A stretch of 64,000 nt of DNA from Algibacter amylolyticus (GTDB lineage: Bacteria; Bacteroidota; Bacteroidia; Flavobacteriales; Flavobacteriaceae), in contig NZ_JACHGE010000004.1 of the NCBI RefSeq assembly GCF_014202225.1, positions 290,619-354,618 on the forward strand, written 5' to 3'. A program made the position numbers and the translations under genes. Every line of letters begins with the position of its first letter. Positions within the stretch are counted from its first letter, which is position 1. This document shows, piece by piece, positions 48,229 to 58,223 of the stretch. Under the pieces are notes generated by a model. It had not been told where the DNA came from. It did not search any database and saw only the letters and a list, made by a program, of their open reading frames with translations.

Positions 48229-49545
48229 TTATATGTATTGATTAATAATATTCTCGAACAACTCTTGTTTACCGCTTTGTAGTTTTAACTCGCCGTTTTC
48301 TTGAGCTAGTTTGTACAAGTCTTGTAAGCCTAATTTTCCGTTTTCGAAATCTTTTCCTTTTCCTGAATCGAATGAGCTGTAGCGCTCTGTTCTTAATGTA
48401 TCGTAAGAAGAATTTGTTATAATTTTATCGGCGATTAATAAAGCTCTAGCAAAAGTATCTGCTCCACCAATGTGCGCGTAGAAAACATCTTCCATATCGG
48501 TTGAGTTTCTTCTAATTTTAGCATCGAAATTAACACCTCCACCTTGTAAACCTCCTGCTTTTAGGAATACTAACATAGCCTCGGTTGTTTCTTGAATGTT
48601 GTTTGGAAATTGATCGGTATCCCAACCATTTTGGTAATCGCCACGGTTAGCATCTAAACTTCCTAACATGCCTGCTTTTGCTGCAGTTTCAATTTCGTGT
48701 TGGAAGGTGTGTTGCGCTAAAGTAGCGTGGTTTACTTCAATATTGATTTTAAAATCTTTATCTAAACCATGTTCTCTTAAGAATCCTATAGCTGTAGCCG
48801 AATCGAAATCGTATTGGTGCTTTGATGGCTCCATTGGTTTTGGCTCAATAAAGAAGTTTCCTTTAAAACCTTGGGCTCTAGCATAGTCTCTTGCCATGGT
48901 TAAAAACTGTCCCATGTGGTCTAACTCGCGTCCCATATCTGTATTTAATAAAGACATATATCCTTCGCGACCACCCCAGAACACGTAGTTTTCGCCACCT
49001 AATTTTATAGTAGCATCGATAGCCAATTTAACTTGCCCGCCTGCTCTTGCTACCACATCGAAATCTGGATTGGTAGACGCACCATTCATGTAACGTGGGT
49101 TAGAGAAACAGTTTGCTGTTCCCCATAATAACTTAACGCCACTTTCGGCTTGCTTGCCTTTTATATAATCGGTAATGGTTTCTAAACGTGCTTCAGATTC
49201 TGCAAAAGTTGCACCTTCTTGAATTAAATCGAAATCGTGGAAACAGAAATAATCGAAGCCCATTTTACCTATAAATTCGAAGGCTGCATCGGCTTTATCT
49301 TTTGCTGCTTGAATTGGATCTGATGATTGATCCCAAGCGAATTTTTGTGTTCCTGGTCCGAATGGATCTGAGCCTTGACCACAGAAGGTATGCCAGTATG
49401 CAATAGAGAATTTAAACCATTCTTTCATGGTTTTTCCTGCTACAACTTGGTCTGGGTTATAGTATTTAAATGCTAATGGATTATCTGATTCTTTACCTTC
49501 AAATTTAATATTGTTTATACCTTTAAAATATTCTTTTGCTGCCAT
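48229..49545 (-). CDS. xylA: Xylose isomerase
   Basis: 438 residues, the long class II size. [14 protein letters not shown] carries the active-site His and Asp. [18 protein letters not shown] supplies the metal-binding Glu and Lys, and [19 protein letters not shown] and [13 protein letters not shown] complete the metal sites. It converts D-xylose to D-xylulose in the cytoplasm. It is followed by tkt and preceded by xylB. The 152-bp xylB-xylA gap is unusually long for this operon and contains a structured repeat (49601-49691). Confidence 0.97.
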   Translation of the reverse strand: MAAKEYFKGINNIKFEGKESDNPLAFKYYNPDQVVAGKTMKEWFKFSIAYWHTFCGQGSDPFGPGTQKFAWDQSSDPIQAAKDKADAAFEFIGKMGFDYFCFHDFDLIQEGATFAESEARLETITDYIKGKQAESGVKLLWGTANCFSNPRYMNGASTNPDFDVVARAGGQVKLAIDATIKLGGENYVFWGGREGYMSLLNTDMGRELDHMGQFLTMARDYARAQGFKGNFFIEPKPMEPSKHQYDFDSATAIGFLREHGLDKDFKINIEVNHATLAQHTFQHEIETAAKAGMLGSLDANRGDYQNGWDTDQFPNNIQETTEAMLVFLKAGGLQGGGVNFDAKIRRNSTDMEDVFYAHIGGADTFARALLIADKIITNSSYDTLRTERYSSFDSGKGKDFENGKLGLQDLYKLAQENGELKLQSGKQELFENIINQYI

Positions 49546-49600
49546 AATGATATGTGTTTATATGTAATTATTAATTTGCTTTATTGTTTTTAGTTCTGCA

Positions 49601-49691
49601 CCCGCGTTAGGGATTGAACGGTCTGTTTGAGCTCCCCGACTTTTTAGGAGGGAGCGAGTAGTGAAAGCCCGCCCCTTGTGGTAACGCCCAC
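49601..49691 (+). repeat. About 90-nt G+C-rich structured repeat, copy 1 (between xylB and xylA)
   Basis: It starts CGCGTTAGGGATTG and ends with GAAAGCCCGCCCC and GGTAACGCCCA. The ends pair (GCGTTA 49604-49609 with TAACGC 49682-49687), and an inner hairpin GCTCCC/GGGAGC lies at 49630-49655. The same end blocks occur at 56661-56753. It is far richer in G+C than its surroundings and lies antisense to xyl transcription. Function unknown. Confidence 0.7.
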
Positions 49692-49697
49692 CAACTC

Positions 49698-51179
49698 TTA
49701 TTTATTTAATATGAGATTTAGTTCTTTTTTCCAGTTATTGAAGGCTTCCAAATAGGGTTGCTTATCTTTAAAAGGCATGAACGTCATGACGTGGTCGTTG
49801 TCCATAATGGTTTTTCCGAAGGCTTCGAAATCGCCGTTATGCAAGTTTGCCGCCCGTGCCGCACCTATAGCGCCGGTGGTATTGTAAATCTCAATTTCTT
49901 GCTGTATTAGCGTTGCCACTGTGTTTGCAAATATTTCTGAGCGGAATAAATTATCGTTTCCGGCACGAATGACGCTTGGTTTGATGCCATCGGACTTTAG
50001 GATTTCCATACCGTAAACGAATGAAAACGCGATGCCTTCTAGCGCTGCACGACATATATGTCCTTTGTGATGATTGTTCAAGTTCATGTTAACGATACGC
50101 GTGCCAATTTCTTGGTTATTTAGCATGCGTTCGGCACCGTTTCCGAAGGGAATTAAGCACACACCATCGGACCCTATTGGGATTTCGGAGGCTAGATTAT
50201 TCATTGCTTCGTAAGAGCTAACCGCAAGATTATTAAGTAACCAACGGTATTGGATACCTGCCCCGTTTATATTGAGTAATTTGCCTATTCTTGGATTAGA
50301 TTTTGTATAATTTACGTGTGCAAAATTGTTTACTCGTGTACTTTCCTTTCCTGATAAATTATCGGTTACGGCATACACCACACCCGATGTACCACCAGTT
50401 GCTGCAACTTCGCCTGGATTAAACACGTTTAACGATAAGGCGTTATTAGGTTGGTCGCCAGCTCGATAATATATGGGTGTTCCTGCGGCTATACCACTTT
50501 CTGCTTCGCCTTTTTTATCGACTACAGATTGCACCCCGAAGGTGTCCACAATATCTGGAACGAAGGCTTTTTCGATACCATAATAATCTAAAAGAAAATC
50601 GGCTACACTATCGTTTTTAAAATCCCAAAAAATCCCTTCAGACAATCCAGAAATGGTGGTGTTTATTTTATCTGAAAACTTATAGGCGATATAATCGCCT
50701 GGGAGCATGAATTTATGAATCTTGCTATAAACATCGGGCTCATTCTCTTTTACCCATTTTAATTTTGAAGCGGTAAAATTAGCTGGTGAGTTTAATAGAC
50801 TTGAGGTGCATGTTTCGGCACCAAGTTCGTTAAATGCTTTATGGCCAATATCTACAGCTCTACTATCGCACCAAATAATGCTTTTTCTAAGCGGATTACC
50901 ATCTTTATCGACCAAAACAAGGCCGTGCATTTGGTACGATATACCTATACCTTTAATTTGGGTTCTGCTTACATTATATTGTTTTTTTAGTGCCGTAATG
51001 GCATTACAAATATGCAACCACCAATCGTTTGGTTTTTGTTCTGCCCAACCATTTTTTTGAGCAAACATGCCCATTTCTTCTTTTGGCTCTTGTACAACAC
51101 CTAAACTCTTACCAGATTCTACCTCAACTAATGCTGCTTTTATGGAAGAACTTCCTATGTCTATTCCTAAATTATACAA
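49698..51179 (-). CDS. xylB: Xylulokinase
   Basis: 493 residues, FGGY-kinase fold, cytoplasmic. YNLGIDIGSSSIKAALVEVE is the phosphate-1 motif; GISYQMHGLVLVDKDG and SIIWCDSR match the xylulose site. Asp233-like catalytic acid lies in YYRAGDQPNNALSLNVF, and AGNDNLFRSEIFANTVATLI with TGAIGAARAA close the ATP domain. It phosphorylates D-xylulose. First gene of xylB-xylA-tkt-tal. The stop is followed by the structured repeat rather than directly by xylA. Confidence 0.95.
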   Translation of the reverse strand: MYNLGIDIGSSSIKAALVEVESGKSLGVVQEPKEEMGMFAQKNGWAEQKPNDWWLHICNAITALKKQYNVSRTQIKGIGISYQMHGLVLVDKDGNPLRKSIIWCDSRAVDIGHKAFNELGAETCTSSLLNSPANFTASKLKWVKENEPDVYSKIHKFMLPGDYIAYKFSDKINTTISGLSEGIFWDFKNDSVADFLLDYYGIEKAFVPDIVDTFGVQSVVDKKGEAESGIAAGTPIYYRAGDQPNNALSLNVFNPGEVAATGGTSGVVYAVTDNLSGKESTRVNNFAHVNYTKSNPRIGKLLNINGAGIQYRWLLNNLAVSSYEAMNNLASEIPIGSDGVCLIPFGNGAERMLNNQEIGTRIVNMNLNNHHKGHICRAALEGIAFSFVYGMEILKSDGIKPSVIRAGNDNLFRSEIFANTVATLIQQEIEIYNTTGAIGAARAANLHNGDFEAFGKTIMDNDHVMTFMPFKDKQPYLEAFNNWKKELNLILNK

Positions 51180-51402
51180 TTGAAATAAATTTTAAATTAA
51201 TACGTCACAAAAATATATTTATGCTAAAATTGGGTTTGTAACAAATCAAGCATCTTATATAACAAATGGTGCTATATATAGGTTTTTGGGATAAGTTGTT
51301 TTTATTTTAAATATGTATTAGTACTAAAATGCATATTTTTATAACATCTTATTTTTTAAAATAGATTCTATTTTTTTCTAACCACTACATTTTACTTAGC
51401 TA

Positions 51403-53514
51403 ATGAAACCTGTATTTAAATTTTTATTCCTACTTCTTATAATTGGTTTTATTGGTTGTAAAAATGAATCGTCAACTAAAAAACACAAGTTTACCAATGC
51501 ACTAGTAAACGAAACAAGCCCGTACCTTTTACAACATGCCCACAATCCAGTAAATTGGAACGCATGGAACTCTGAAGCGTTAGAACAAGCCAAAGAGCAA
51601 AACAAACTAATAATTGTATCTGTAGGTTATTCGTCGTGCCATTGGTGCCACGTTATGGAAGCCGAAAGTTTCGAAAACGACTCTGTTGCTAAAATGATGA
51701 ATGAACATTTTATTAATATAAAAGTAGATCGTGAAGAACGCCCAGATATAGATCAAATTTACATGAGCGCTTTGGAGCTTATGACGGGTAGTGGCGGCTG
51801 GCCACTAAACAGTATTTGTTTACCAGATGGCCGACCGATTTTTGCAGGCACTTATTTTACAAAGGACGAGTGGATGCAAGTCTTAAAAAAGCTATCGAGC
51901 ATGTATAAGGAGAACCCGGAAAAGATGATAAGTTTTGCCGAAAAACTTGAAGCAGGCATGAAAGATTCAAACTTAATTAAAGTGAATAAAGCCTTTGAAG
52001 CTTTTAATTTAGATGAAATGCATGCTGCTATAAATGATTGGAAATCGATACTAGATTTTAAAAATGGCGGCGAAATGGGAGGTCAAAAATTCCCGAAACC
52101 GAACAGTTTAAATAGCTTATTGAGGTATAGCTTTCATACAGATGATACCTTACTTAGAAACTATGTAAACACCACATTAACAAAAATGGCTTACGGTGGA
52201 CTTTACGACCAAGTTGGTGGTGGTTTTTCTAGGTACACTGTCGATAAAGATTGGCATGTACCTCATTTTGAAAAAATGCTTTATGATAACGCGCAATTAG
52301 TAAGCTTATATTCTGATGCCTATCTTATTACTAAAAATGACGCTTACAAACAGGTCGTTGCTGAGAGCCTAAACTTTGTAGAGCGTGAATTAATGCATGA
52401 GAATGGTGCATTTTATTCTTCTTTAAATGCCGATAGCAAAAATGAACATGGCATATCGGGAGAAGGCCATTATTACACATGGACCAAAGCAGAACTTAAA
52501 GAGTTAATAACAAATAACTACAGCTTATTTGAATCCTATTACAACATTAACAATTTAGGGCTTTGGGAACATGACAAATATGTGCTTTATAGAAATCAAT
52601 CGGATGAAACGTTTGCAAAATCAAACAACATATCGGTTTCTGAATTACAAAACAACATTAAAGATTGGACGACAACTTTGGCTGAAGCCAGAGATAAAAG
52701 AGATAAACCCAATGTCGATAAAAAGGCACTAACCTCATGGAATGCATTAATGCTAAAAGCGTATGTTGATGCTTACCGCGTTTTTAATAAGCCACATTAC
52801 CTAGAAATAGCTATAAAAAATGCTGAATTTTTAGAGAACCAACAACTAAAGCCCGATGGTAGTCTTTACAGAACCCATATTAACAACAAAAGTATTATTG
52901 ATGCCTATGCTGAAGATTATGCTTTTGTTATTGAAGCTTACATTGCCTTATACCAAGTAACATTTAACGAAAAGTGGCTACATAACGCCAATGCATTAAT
53001 GACATACACCATTAATCATTTTTTTGATTCTAGCAGCGGTATGTTCTTTTTCACTTCCAATGAAGATGACTCTTTAATAGTTAGAAAGACCGATATTATA
53101 GACAAGGCCATTCCTTCGTCCAATTCCGTTTTAGCAAAAAACCTTTTTAAATTAAGTCATTTTTATGACAACTTGGATTATAAAAATATGGCGCATCAAA
53201 TGCTGAATAATTTAAAACCCAATATTACAGAAGCAGCTCCAGCCTACCCGAATTGGATGGACTTCATGGCAAATTTAACTTTTAAGCATTATGAGTTTGT
53301 TATTTCGGGAAAGAACGCCAAGGACCAACTAAAAACATTAAACAGTTACTATCTACCAAATATTTTGATAGCGGGTTCAACGCAAGAAAGCGATATGGCT
53401 TTACTAAAAAATAGATATAGCCCAGATGTAACCTATAGTTTTGTATGTGTTGATGGCGCCTGTAAACTTCCAGAAACAGATGTAAAGAAGGCTATTGAGC
53501 AACTTAAAAAATAA
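51403..53514 (+). CDS. DUF255 thioredoxin-domain lipoprotein (YyaL/SPATA20-like)
   Basis: 703 residues, lipobox GFIGC (Cys19). The N-terminal DUF255 thioredoxin-like domain shows [17 protein letters not shown] (36-52) and the CHWC motif (Cys79, Cys82), then [11 protein letters not shown] and [19 protein letters not shown]. An alpha/alpha-barrel region fills about 220-650 ([35 protein letters not shown]). Family members are usually cytoplasmic; a lipoprotein form is common in Bacteroidota. The biochemical role of the family is not settled. It stands alone, divergent from xylB, and is not obviously connected with xylan use. Confidence 0.9.
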   Translation: MKPVFKFLFLLLIIGFIGCKNESSTKKHKFTNALVNETSPYLLQHAHNPVNWNAWNSEALEQAKEQNKLIIVSVGYSSCHWCHVMEAESFENDSVAKMMNEHFINIKVDREERPDIDQIYMSALELMTGSGGWPLNSICLPDGRPIFAGTYFTKDEWMQVLKKLSSMYKENPEKMISFAEKLEAGMKDSNLIKVNKAFEAFNLDEMHAAINDWKSILDFKNGGEMGGQKFPKPNSLNSLLRYSFHTDDTLLRNYVNTTLTKMAYGGLYDQVGGGFSRYTVDKDWHVPHFEKMLYDNAQLVSLYSDAYLITKNDAYKQVVAESLNFVERELMHENGAFYSSLNADSKNEHGISGEGHYYTWTKAELKELITNNYSLFESYYNINNLGLWEHDKYVLYRNQSDETFAKSNNISVSELQNNIKDWTTTLAEARDKRDKPNVDKKALTSWNALMLKAYVDAYRVFNKPHYLEIAIKNAEFLENQQLKPDGSLYRTHINNKSIIDAYAEDYAFVIEAYIALYQVTFNEKWLHNANALMTYTINHFFDSSSGMFFFTSNEDDSLIVRKTDIIDKAIPSSNSVLAKNLFKLSHFYDNLDYKNMAHQMLNNLKPNITEAAPAYPNWMDFMANLTFKHYEFVISGKNAKDQLKTLNSYYLPNILIAGSTQESDMALLKNRYSPDVTYSFVCVDGACKLPETDVKKAIEQLKK

Positions 53515-53547
53515 GGACATAGTTTCCTTAAAGTAGCTAAATAAAAA

Positions 53548-53575
53548 AAGCCTCATCTAATAAAAGATAAGGCTT
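53548..53575 (-). terminator. Intrinsic terminator of the tRNA transcript
   Basis: Stem AAGCCT-C-ATCT / AGAT-A-AGGCTT with a 6-base loop, followed on the minus strand by a run of seven T. It begins 3 bases past the 3' end of tRNA-Leu. There is no T run for plus-strand transcription. Confidence 0.85.
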
Positions 53576-53577
53576 AG

Positions 53578-53661
53578 TACTGAAGACGGGACTTGAACCC
53601 GTACGTCCTAATGGACATTGGATTTTAAGTCCAACGTGTCTACCAATTCCACCACTTCAGC
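53578..53661 (-). tRNA. tRNA-Leu (UAA)
   Basis: An 84-nt cloverleaf with a long variable arm. Acceptor arms GCTGAAG and CTTCAGT pair (one G-U), the anticodon stem-loop TTGGACTTAAAATCCAA exposes TAA, and the T-arm is GGGTTCAAGTCCC. CCA is not encoded. It is downstream of tRNA-Gly in one transcript. Confidence 0.95.
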
Positions 53662-53687
53662 ATTGGTATATTTTAAGAAAGTTTCAG

Positions 53688-53759
53688 AGCGAAAGACGGG
53701 ATTTGAACCCGCGACCCCCACCTTGGCAAGGTGATGCTCTACCCCTGAGCTACTTTCGC
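53688..53759 (-). tRNA. tRNA-Gly (GCC)
   Basis: A 72-nt cloverleaf. Acceptor GCGAAAG / CTTTCGC, D-arm AGCTCAGGGGTAGAGC, anticodon stem-loop ACCTTGCCAAGGT with GCC, T-arm GCGGGTTCAAATCCCGT. CCA is not encoded. It lies 26 bases upstream of tRNA-Leu. Confidence 0.95.
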
Positions 53760-53798
53760 AGTCATTTTAATGAACGTGCAATATTGCTATTGCGGATG

Positions 53799-53828
53799 CA
53801 AATTTAAAATATTTCTAGGAATACCAAA
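53799..53828 (-). promoter_or_regulatory. Promoter of the tRNA-Gly/tRNA-Leu unit
   Basis: On the minus strand TTTG (53828-53825), an 18-nt spacer and TAAATTTG (53806-53799) match TTTG/TAnnTTTG. The predicted start is about 35 bases before tRNA-Gly and just after the mutS stop. Confidence 0.65.
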
Positions 53829-53857
53829 GCGTTTTGCTAAAATAAATTAAAAAAATT

Positions 53858-56470
53858 TTAAGCCTGCTTTTTTTTGAACAACATTCGCTTAATTTCATTC
53901 AATTTCATAAGCGCTTCTACAGGCGTAAGTGTATCAATATCAATGTGTAATATTTCTTCTTTAATATTTTCCAACAATGGGTCGTCTAAATTAAAAAAAC
54001 TGAGTTGCATGTCGTCATTTATCGTTTTTACCTTATCGGTAAGCTCTTCGCTGGAATGCGACTGCTCTAATTTCTTCAAAATTTTGTTAGCGCGATGCAA
54101 AACTTGCTGTGGCATACCAGCCATTTTTGCCACATGAATTCCAAAACTATGCGCACTTCCGCCTTCAACCAATTTTCTTAAAAACAAAACATTGTCTTTT
54201 AACTCTTTTACAGACACATTAAAGTTTTTTATGCGCCCAAAAGTTTCACTCATTTCATTAAGCTCATGGTAGTGCGTTGCAAATAAGGTTTTTGGTTTTG
54301 CAGGATGCTCATGTAAATATTCGCTAATAGCCCATGCTATAGAAATACCATCGTAAGTACTTGTGCCTCGACCAATTTCATCAAGTAAAACCAAACTTCT
54401 ATCTGAGATATTATTAAGAATAGATGCGGTTTCATTCATTTCTACCATAAATGTAGATTCGCCCATCGATATATTATCGCTAGCACCAACTCTAGTAAAA
54501 ATTTTATCAACCAATCCTATTCTAGCTTCTTTAGCAGGCACAAAACTTCCTATTTGAGCCAATAACACGATTAAGGCGGTTTGACGTAATATGGCCGATT
54601 TACCAGACATATTCGGACCCGTAATCATAATAATTTGTTGCCCCGTTCTATCCAAAAACACATCGTTAGCAATATACGCTTCGCCTATTGGTAATTGCTT
54701 TTCAATAACTGGGTGTCGCCCCTCTTTAATTTCTAAATCGAAGGAATTATCGAGCGTTGGGTATATGTAATTATTATCTTTTGCCAATTGTGCAAACCCA
54801 CACAAACAATCTATTTGCCCTATTAAAAAAGCATTTTGCTGTACAGGCTTTATATATTGGTTTAACCAAGTTACCAATTTAGCAAACAACTCCTGCTCTA
54901 TGGCTTGTATTCTATCTTCGGCACCTAATATTTTGGCTTCGTATTCTTTAAGTTCTTCGGTAATGTAACGCTCTGCATTTACTAAAGTTTGTTTACGTAT
55001 CCATTCTTCTGGAACTTTATCTTTATGGGTGTTTCTAACTTCTATATAATAACCAAAAACGTTATTGGATGCTATTTTTAGCGATGTTATTCCGGTGCGT
55101 TCACTTTCGCGCTCTAACATACTATCTAAATAGTCTTTTCCGGATTTAGACAAACCTCTTAACTCATCCAATTCGGCCGAAAAACCAGGCGCAATACTAT
55201 TTCCTTTTAAAACATTTACAGGCGCATCTTCATTAACGGTTTCCTTAATTTTTTCGCGCAATACCTGACAACTTTGTAAGGTATCTCCAATAATTTTTAG
55301 GGACTCATTATCGCAATTTGAAGCCAGCTCTTTAATGGGCACAATAGCTTCTAAGGAGTTTTTAAGTTGAATTACCTCTCGCGGATTCACCTTACCTGTA
55401 GCTGTTTTAGAAATTAAACGCTCTAAATCGCCAATTTGCTTAATATGGTTTTGAATGTTTTGATGTACAGCATCTTCTTTAGTTAAAAAACTAACCACCT
55501 CGTGGCGTTGTTTTATTTTTTCAACATTTTTTAAAGGAAGCGCCAACCAACGTTTTAACAACCTTCCGCCCATAGGCGAAATGGTTTTATCAATAACATT
55601 TAAAAGCGTTACCGCGTTGTTATTTGTAGAGTTATAAAGTTCTAAATTTCTTATGGTAAACCTATCCATCCACACATAATCATCTTCGGCAATTCTAGAA
55701 ATAGAAGTGATATGTTGTAATTTATGATGCTGAGTTTCTCCTAAATAATGCAGTATAGAACCCGATGCAATAATACCTTCGTATAAATCTTCAATACCAA
55801 AGCCTTTTAAGGTCTTAGTATCAAAGTGTTTGGTTAAAGTTTCGTAGGCATAATCGGTTTGGTACACCCAATCTTCTAAATAAAAGGTATGAAAATCTTC
55901 GCCAAAAGTTTTATTAAACAAGCTGCGCTTTTGTTTGGACACTAAAACCTCGCTTGGGCTAAAATTTTGGAGTAACTTATCAATATACTCCGCATTACCT
56001 TGCGATGTTAAAAACTCGCCCGTAGAAATATCTAAAAAGGATATCCCTATATATTTTTTATCGAAATAAACCGAACACAAAAAGTTGTTAGATTTAGAGA
56101 CTAAAACCTCATCGTTTAAAGCAACTCCAGGCGTTACCAACTCTGTAACACCACGCTTTACAATGTTTTTGGTTTGTTTAGGATCTTCTAACTGGTCGCA
56201 AATAGCAACACGCTCGCCCGCTTTTACCAATTTTGGTAAATAGGTATTTAATGAGTGATGCGGAAACCCTGCTAACTCAATTTCGCTTTCGCTACCGGCA
56301 CCACGCTTGGTTAAAATAATGCCTAATATATTTGCCGTTTTAACCGCATCGCTACCAAAAGTTTCGTAAAAATCGCCCACACGAAACAACAATAAAGCAT
56401 CTGGATACTTTGCTTTTATGGCATTGTATTGTTTCATTAACGGGGTTACTTTTTTACTTTTTGTTGCCAA
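53858..56470 (-). CDS. mutS: DNA mismatch repair ATPase MutS
   Basis: 870 residues, full length. Mismatch-binding domain with the Phe-X-Glu motif in [16 protein letters not shown] (28-43). Connector, lever and clamp domains follow (about 130-560). The ATPase has Walker A in [17 protein letters not shown], then [16 protein letters not shown] [16 protein letters not shown], Walker [17 protein letters not shown], and FATHYHEL. It recognises mismatches and recruits MutL. It is unrelated to the sugar genes and acts as a core-genome landmark. The stop is followed by the tRNA promoter. Confidence 0.97.
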   Translation of the reverse strand: MATKSKKVTPLMKQYNAIKAKYPDALLLFRVGDFYETFGSDAVKTANILGIILTKRGAGSESEIELAGFPHHSLNTYLPKLVKAGERVAICDQLEDPKQTKNIVKRGVTELVTPGVALNDEVLVSKSNNFLCSVYFDKKYIGISFLDISTGEFLTSQGNAEYIDKLLQNFSPSEVLVSKQKRSLFNKTFGEDFHTFYLEDWVYQTDYAYETLTKHFDTKTLKGFGIEDLYEGIIASGSILHYLGETQHHKLQHITSISRIAEDDYVWMDRFTIRNLELYNSTNNNAVTLLNVIDKTISPMGGRLLKRWLALPLKNVEKIKQRHEVVSFLTKEDAVHQNIQNHIKQIGDLERLISKTATGKVNPREVIQLKNSLEAIVPIKELASNCDNESLKIIGDTLQSCQVLREKIKETVNEDAPVNVLKGNSIAPGFSAELDELRGLSKSGKDYLDSMLERESERTGITSLKIASNNVFGYYIEVRNTHKDKVPEEWIRKQTLVNAERYITEELKEYEAKILGAEDRIQAIEQELFAKLVTWLNQYIKPVQQNAFLIGQIDCLCGFAQLAKDNNYIYPTLDNSFDLEIKEGRHPVIEKQLPIGEAYIANDVFLDRTGQQIIMITGPNMSGKSAILRQTALIVLLAQIGSFVPAKEARIGLVDKIFTRVGASDNISMGESTFMVEMNETASILNNISDRSLVLLDEIGRGTSTYDGISIAWAISEYLHEHPAKPKTLFATHYHELNEMSETFGRIKNFNVSVKELKDNVLFLRKLVEGGSAHSFGIHVAKMAGMPQQVLHRANKILKKLEQSHSSEELTDKVKTINDDMQLSFFNLDDPLLENIKEEILHIDIDTLTPVEALMKLNEIKRMLFKKKQA

Positions 56471-56813
56471 TGGTTTTCTGTTTTAGTAAGTTTGCTAATG
56501 TAATTATTATTCTATTTTTTTTAAAGCGGAAAGCATAGAAGTTATTGGTACTTGTTCACAAAAACAGGTTTGTGGTTTGGCATATATGGATTCCTGTATT
56601 TTTATTGGATAACACTAAGTTAAACGACCTTGTTTTTAGTTTTGAGTAAGCACATAACCGTGGCGCGTTAGGGATTGCAGTGGAAAGCCCACAGCCTGAC
56701 GAAGGAAGTGCGAGGACTTGTATCGGAAAGCCCGACCCCTGCGGTAACGCCCAATTTAATAAAAAATAAAGATCAATAAGATTTTCGCTTTCGCGGAAAT
56801 AATAAAATAAAAC
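56471..56813. other. Divergent region between mutS and the TrmH-type gene
   Basis: 343 bases holding copy 2 of the structured repeat (56661-56753). The remaining left part has a short plus-strand open stretch ending near 56611 without a start codon and no recognisable product. An imperfect small palindrome around TTTCGCTTTCGCGGAAA (about 56782-56799) lies just before the TrmH-type gene. Confidence 0.55.
56661..56753 (+). repeat. About 90-nt G+C-rich structured repeat, copy 2
   Basis: It starts GCGCGTTAGGGATTG and ends with GGAAAGCCCGACCCC, then GCGGTAACGCCCA. Closing stem GCGTTA (56665-56670) with TAACGC (56745-56750). The middle differs from copy 1 while the ends are nearly identical, as in a family of dispersed structured elements. 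Same orientation on the plus strand as copy 1. Confidence 0.7.
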
Positions 56814-57344
56814 ATGCGGAAACTAAAAAATAGTGAGTTAGATAGATTAAGTGTTGATGCTTTTAAAGAGGCTGAAAAAACACCATTAATTATTGTACTA
56901 GATAATATTAGAAGCTTAAACAATATTGGCTCGGTTTTTAGAACGAGCGATGCTTTTTTAATTGAAAAAATTTACCTCTGTGGCATTACTGCGAAACCAC
57001 CACACAAGGATATACATAAAACGGCATTAGGTAGCACAGATACTGTAGATTGGGAATATGTTGAAAACACTTTAGATATAGTTGAAAAACTACAGGCCGA
57101 TAACATTAAAATATGCGCCATCGAGCAAGCCGAAAACGCCATTATGCTACACGATTTTAAAACCGAAGCCCACACCAAATACGCTTTAGTTTTTGGTAAC
57201 GAGGTAAAAGGCGTGGCGCAAAATGTGGTAGATAAAAGCGATTTTGTTATTGAAATACCCCAATATGGCACAAAACACTCATTAAATATTTCGGTTAGTT
57301 GCGGCGTGGTAACTTGGGACTTGTTTAGTAAGTTACAGCAATAG
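56814..57344 (+). CDS. TrmH/SpoU-family RNA 2'-O-methyltransferase
   Basis: 176 residues, no N-terminal substrate domain. The three SPOUT motifs are clear: motif 1 NIRSLNNIGSVFRTSDAF (32-49), motif 2 LVFGNEVKGV (about 130-139), motif 3 IPQYGTKHSLNISVSCGVV. It methylates a ribose in tRNA or rRNA using S-adenosylmethionine within the alpha/beta knot. Its short length is like the TrmL/TrmH-like single-domain group; the target nucleotide is unknown. It lies 28 bp before a second methyltransferase gene. Confidence 0.9.
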   Translation: MRKLKNSELDRLSVDAFKEAEKTPLIIVLDNIRSLNNIGSVFRTSDAFLIEKIYLCGITAKPPHKDIHKTALGSTDTVDWEYVENTLDIVEKLQADNIKICAIEQAENAIMLHDFKTEAHTKYALVFGNEVKGVAQNVVDKSDFVIEIPQYGTKHSLNISVSCGVVTWDLFSKLQQ

Positions 57345-57372
57345 GTTTTTAATAAATTCTTAATCTGAACCC

Positions 57373-58032
57373 ATGCCAAAAAAAGCAAAAACACCATGGC
57401 CTACTAAAGATGCTATGAGTCAGATTTATGAGCTCAACCTTTGGGGTGGCGAAACCACCGCGTTTTATTCAGGATTCGGCTCGCACGACCCTAATATTAC
57501 AACACCATATTTACACGCTATTATTGGCTTTTTAAAAACACACAACACACCTTTAGTGGTGTGCGATTTAGGCTGTGGCGATTTTAATATTGGCAAACAT
57601 ATTTATCCGCATACTAAACACTATACAGGTATTGATATTGTTGAAAACCTTATTATACGAAACCAAAACACGTTTAAAGCCGAAAACCTAGAGTTTGCAT
57701 GCTTAGATATTTGTAAAGCCGAACTTCCTAATGCAGATTGCCTTATAATTAGGCAAGTACTACAGCATTTATCTACCGCCGAAATTTTAGAAGTAGCCCA
57801 GAAAATAACAAACTACAAATACATAGTCCTTACCGAGCATTTGCCCAATGGCAACTTTATACCAAACAAGGATATTATTTCTGGCCAAGGCATACGTATT
57901 AAAAAAAATAGCGGTGTAAACCTTCTAGAAGCACCATTTTTCTTGAAGATTAAAGACCAAAAAACAATTGACGATTACATTTTAGAGCATAACAAAGGAC
58001 ATATTGTAACCACTTTATACACATTGTTTTAA
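57373..58032 (+). CDS. Class I SAM-dependent methyltransferase
   Basis: 219 residues, cytoplasmic. Motif I is VVCDLGCGDFNIG (62-74), followed by an acidic post-I residue in YTGIDIVE and a motif IV-like ADCLIIRQVLQHLS. The last resembles small-molecule methyltransferases in which LIIRQVLQHLS is the region after strand 4. The substrate is not recognised. It follows the TrmH-type gene by 28 bp on the same strand and may share its promoter. Confidence 0.85.
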   Translation: MPKKAKTPWPTKDAMSQIYELNLWGGETTAFYSGFGSHDPNITTPYLHAIIGFLKTHNTPLVVCDLGCGDFNIGKHIYPHTKHYTGIDIVENLIIRNQNTFKAENLEFACLDICKAELPNADCLIIRQVLQHLSTAEILEVAQKITNYKYIVLTEHLPNGNFIPNKDIISGQGIRIKKNSGVNLLEAPFFLKIKDQKTIDDYILEHNKGHIVTTLYTLF

Positions 58033-58223
58033 AGACTTATCCCATTTAAAAATTCTATTTAAAATTATCATTTCGACAAATAAAAAATGGCGTTCTTGGT
58101 GAGATACCAACAGAATCCGCCAAAAAATTCCAAATAGATAATACTTGAAAAACAGACCGCCAATTGGCCAAAACTTGCAATAATTTTACCTAAATTGTTT
58201 CAGAAATTATTAATATCTATTTT

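Noticed and set aside
51236..51402. Regulatory gene between xylB and the DUF255 gene
   Set aside because: The gap is too short and A+T-rich, and no helix-turn-helix frame is present. Regulation of xylBA-tkt-tal could not be assigned.
53548..53575. Terminator of the DUF255 gene on the plus strand
   Set aside because: The T run is on the minus-strand side. The hairpin serves the tRNA transcript; on the plus strand it is followed by TAGTAC with no T tract.
53578..53759. Integrated element attached to the tRNA genes
   Set aside because: The flanks are core genes (DUF255, mutS) with no integrase and no repeated tRNA 3' end nearby.
56530..56611. Plus-strand open stretch between mutS and the TrmH-type gene
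   Set aside because: There is no start codon, the product is unrecognisable, and it ends before the structured repeat. Probably chance.
49601..56753. CRISPR array formed by the two similar G+C-rich repeats
   Set aside because: There are only two copies 7 kb apart, no spacer periodicity and no cas genes. They are dispersed elements.
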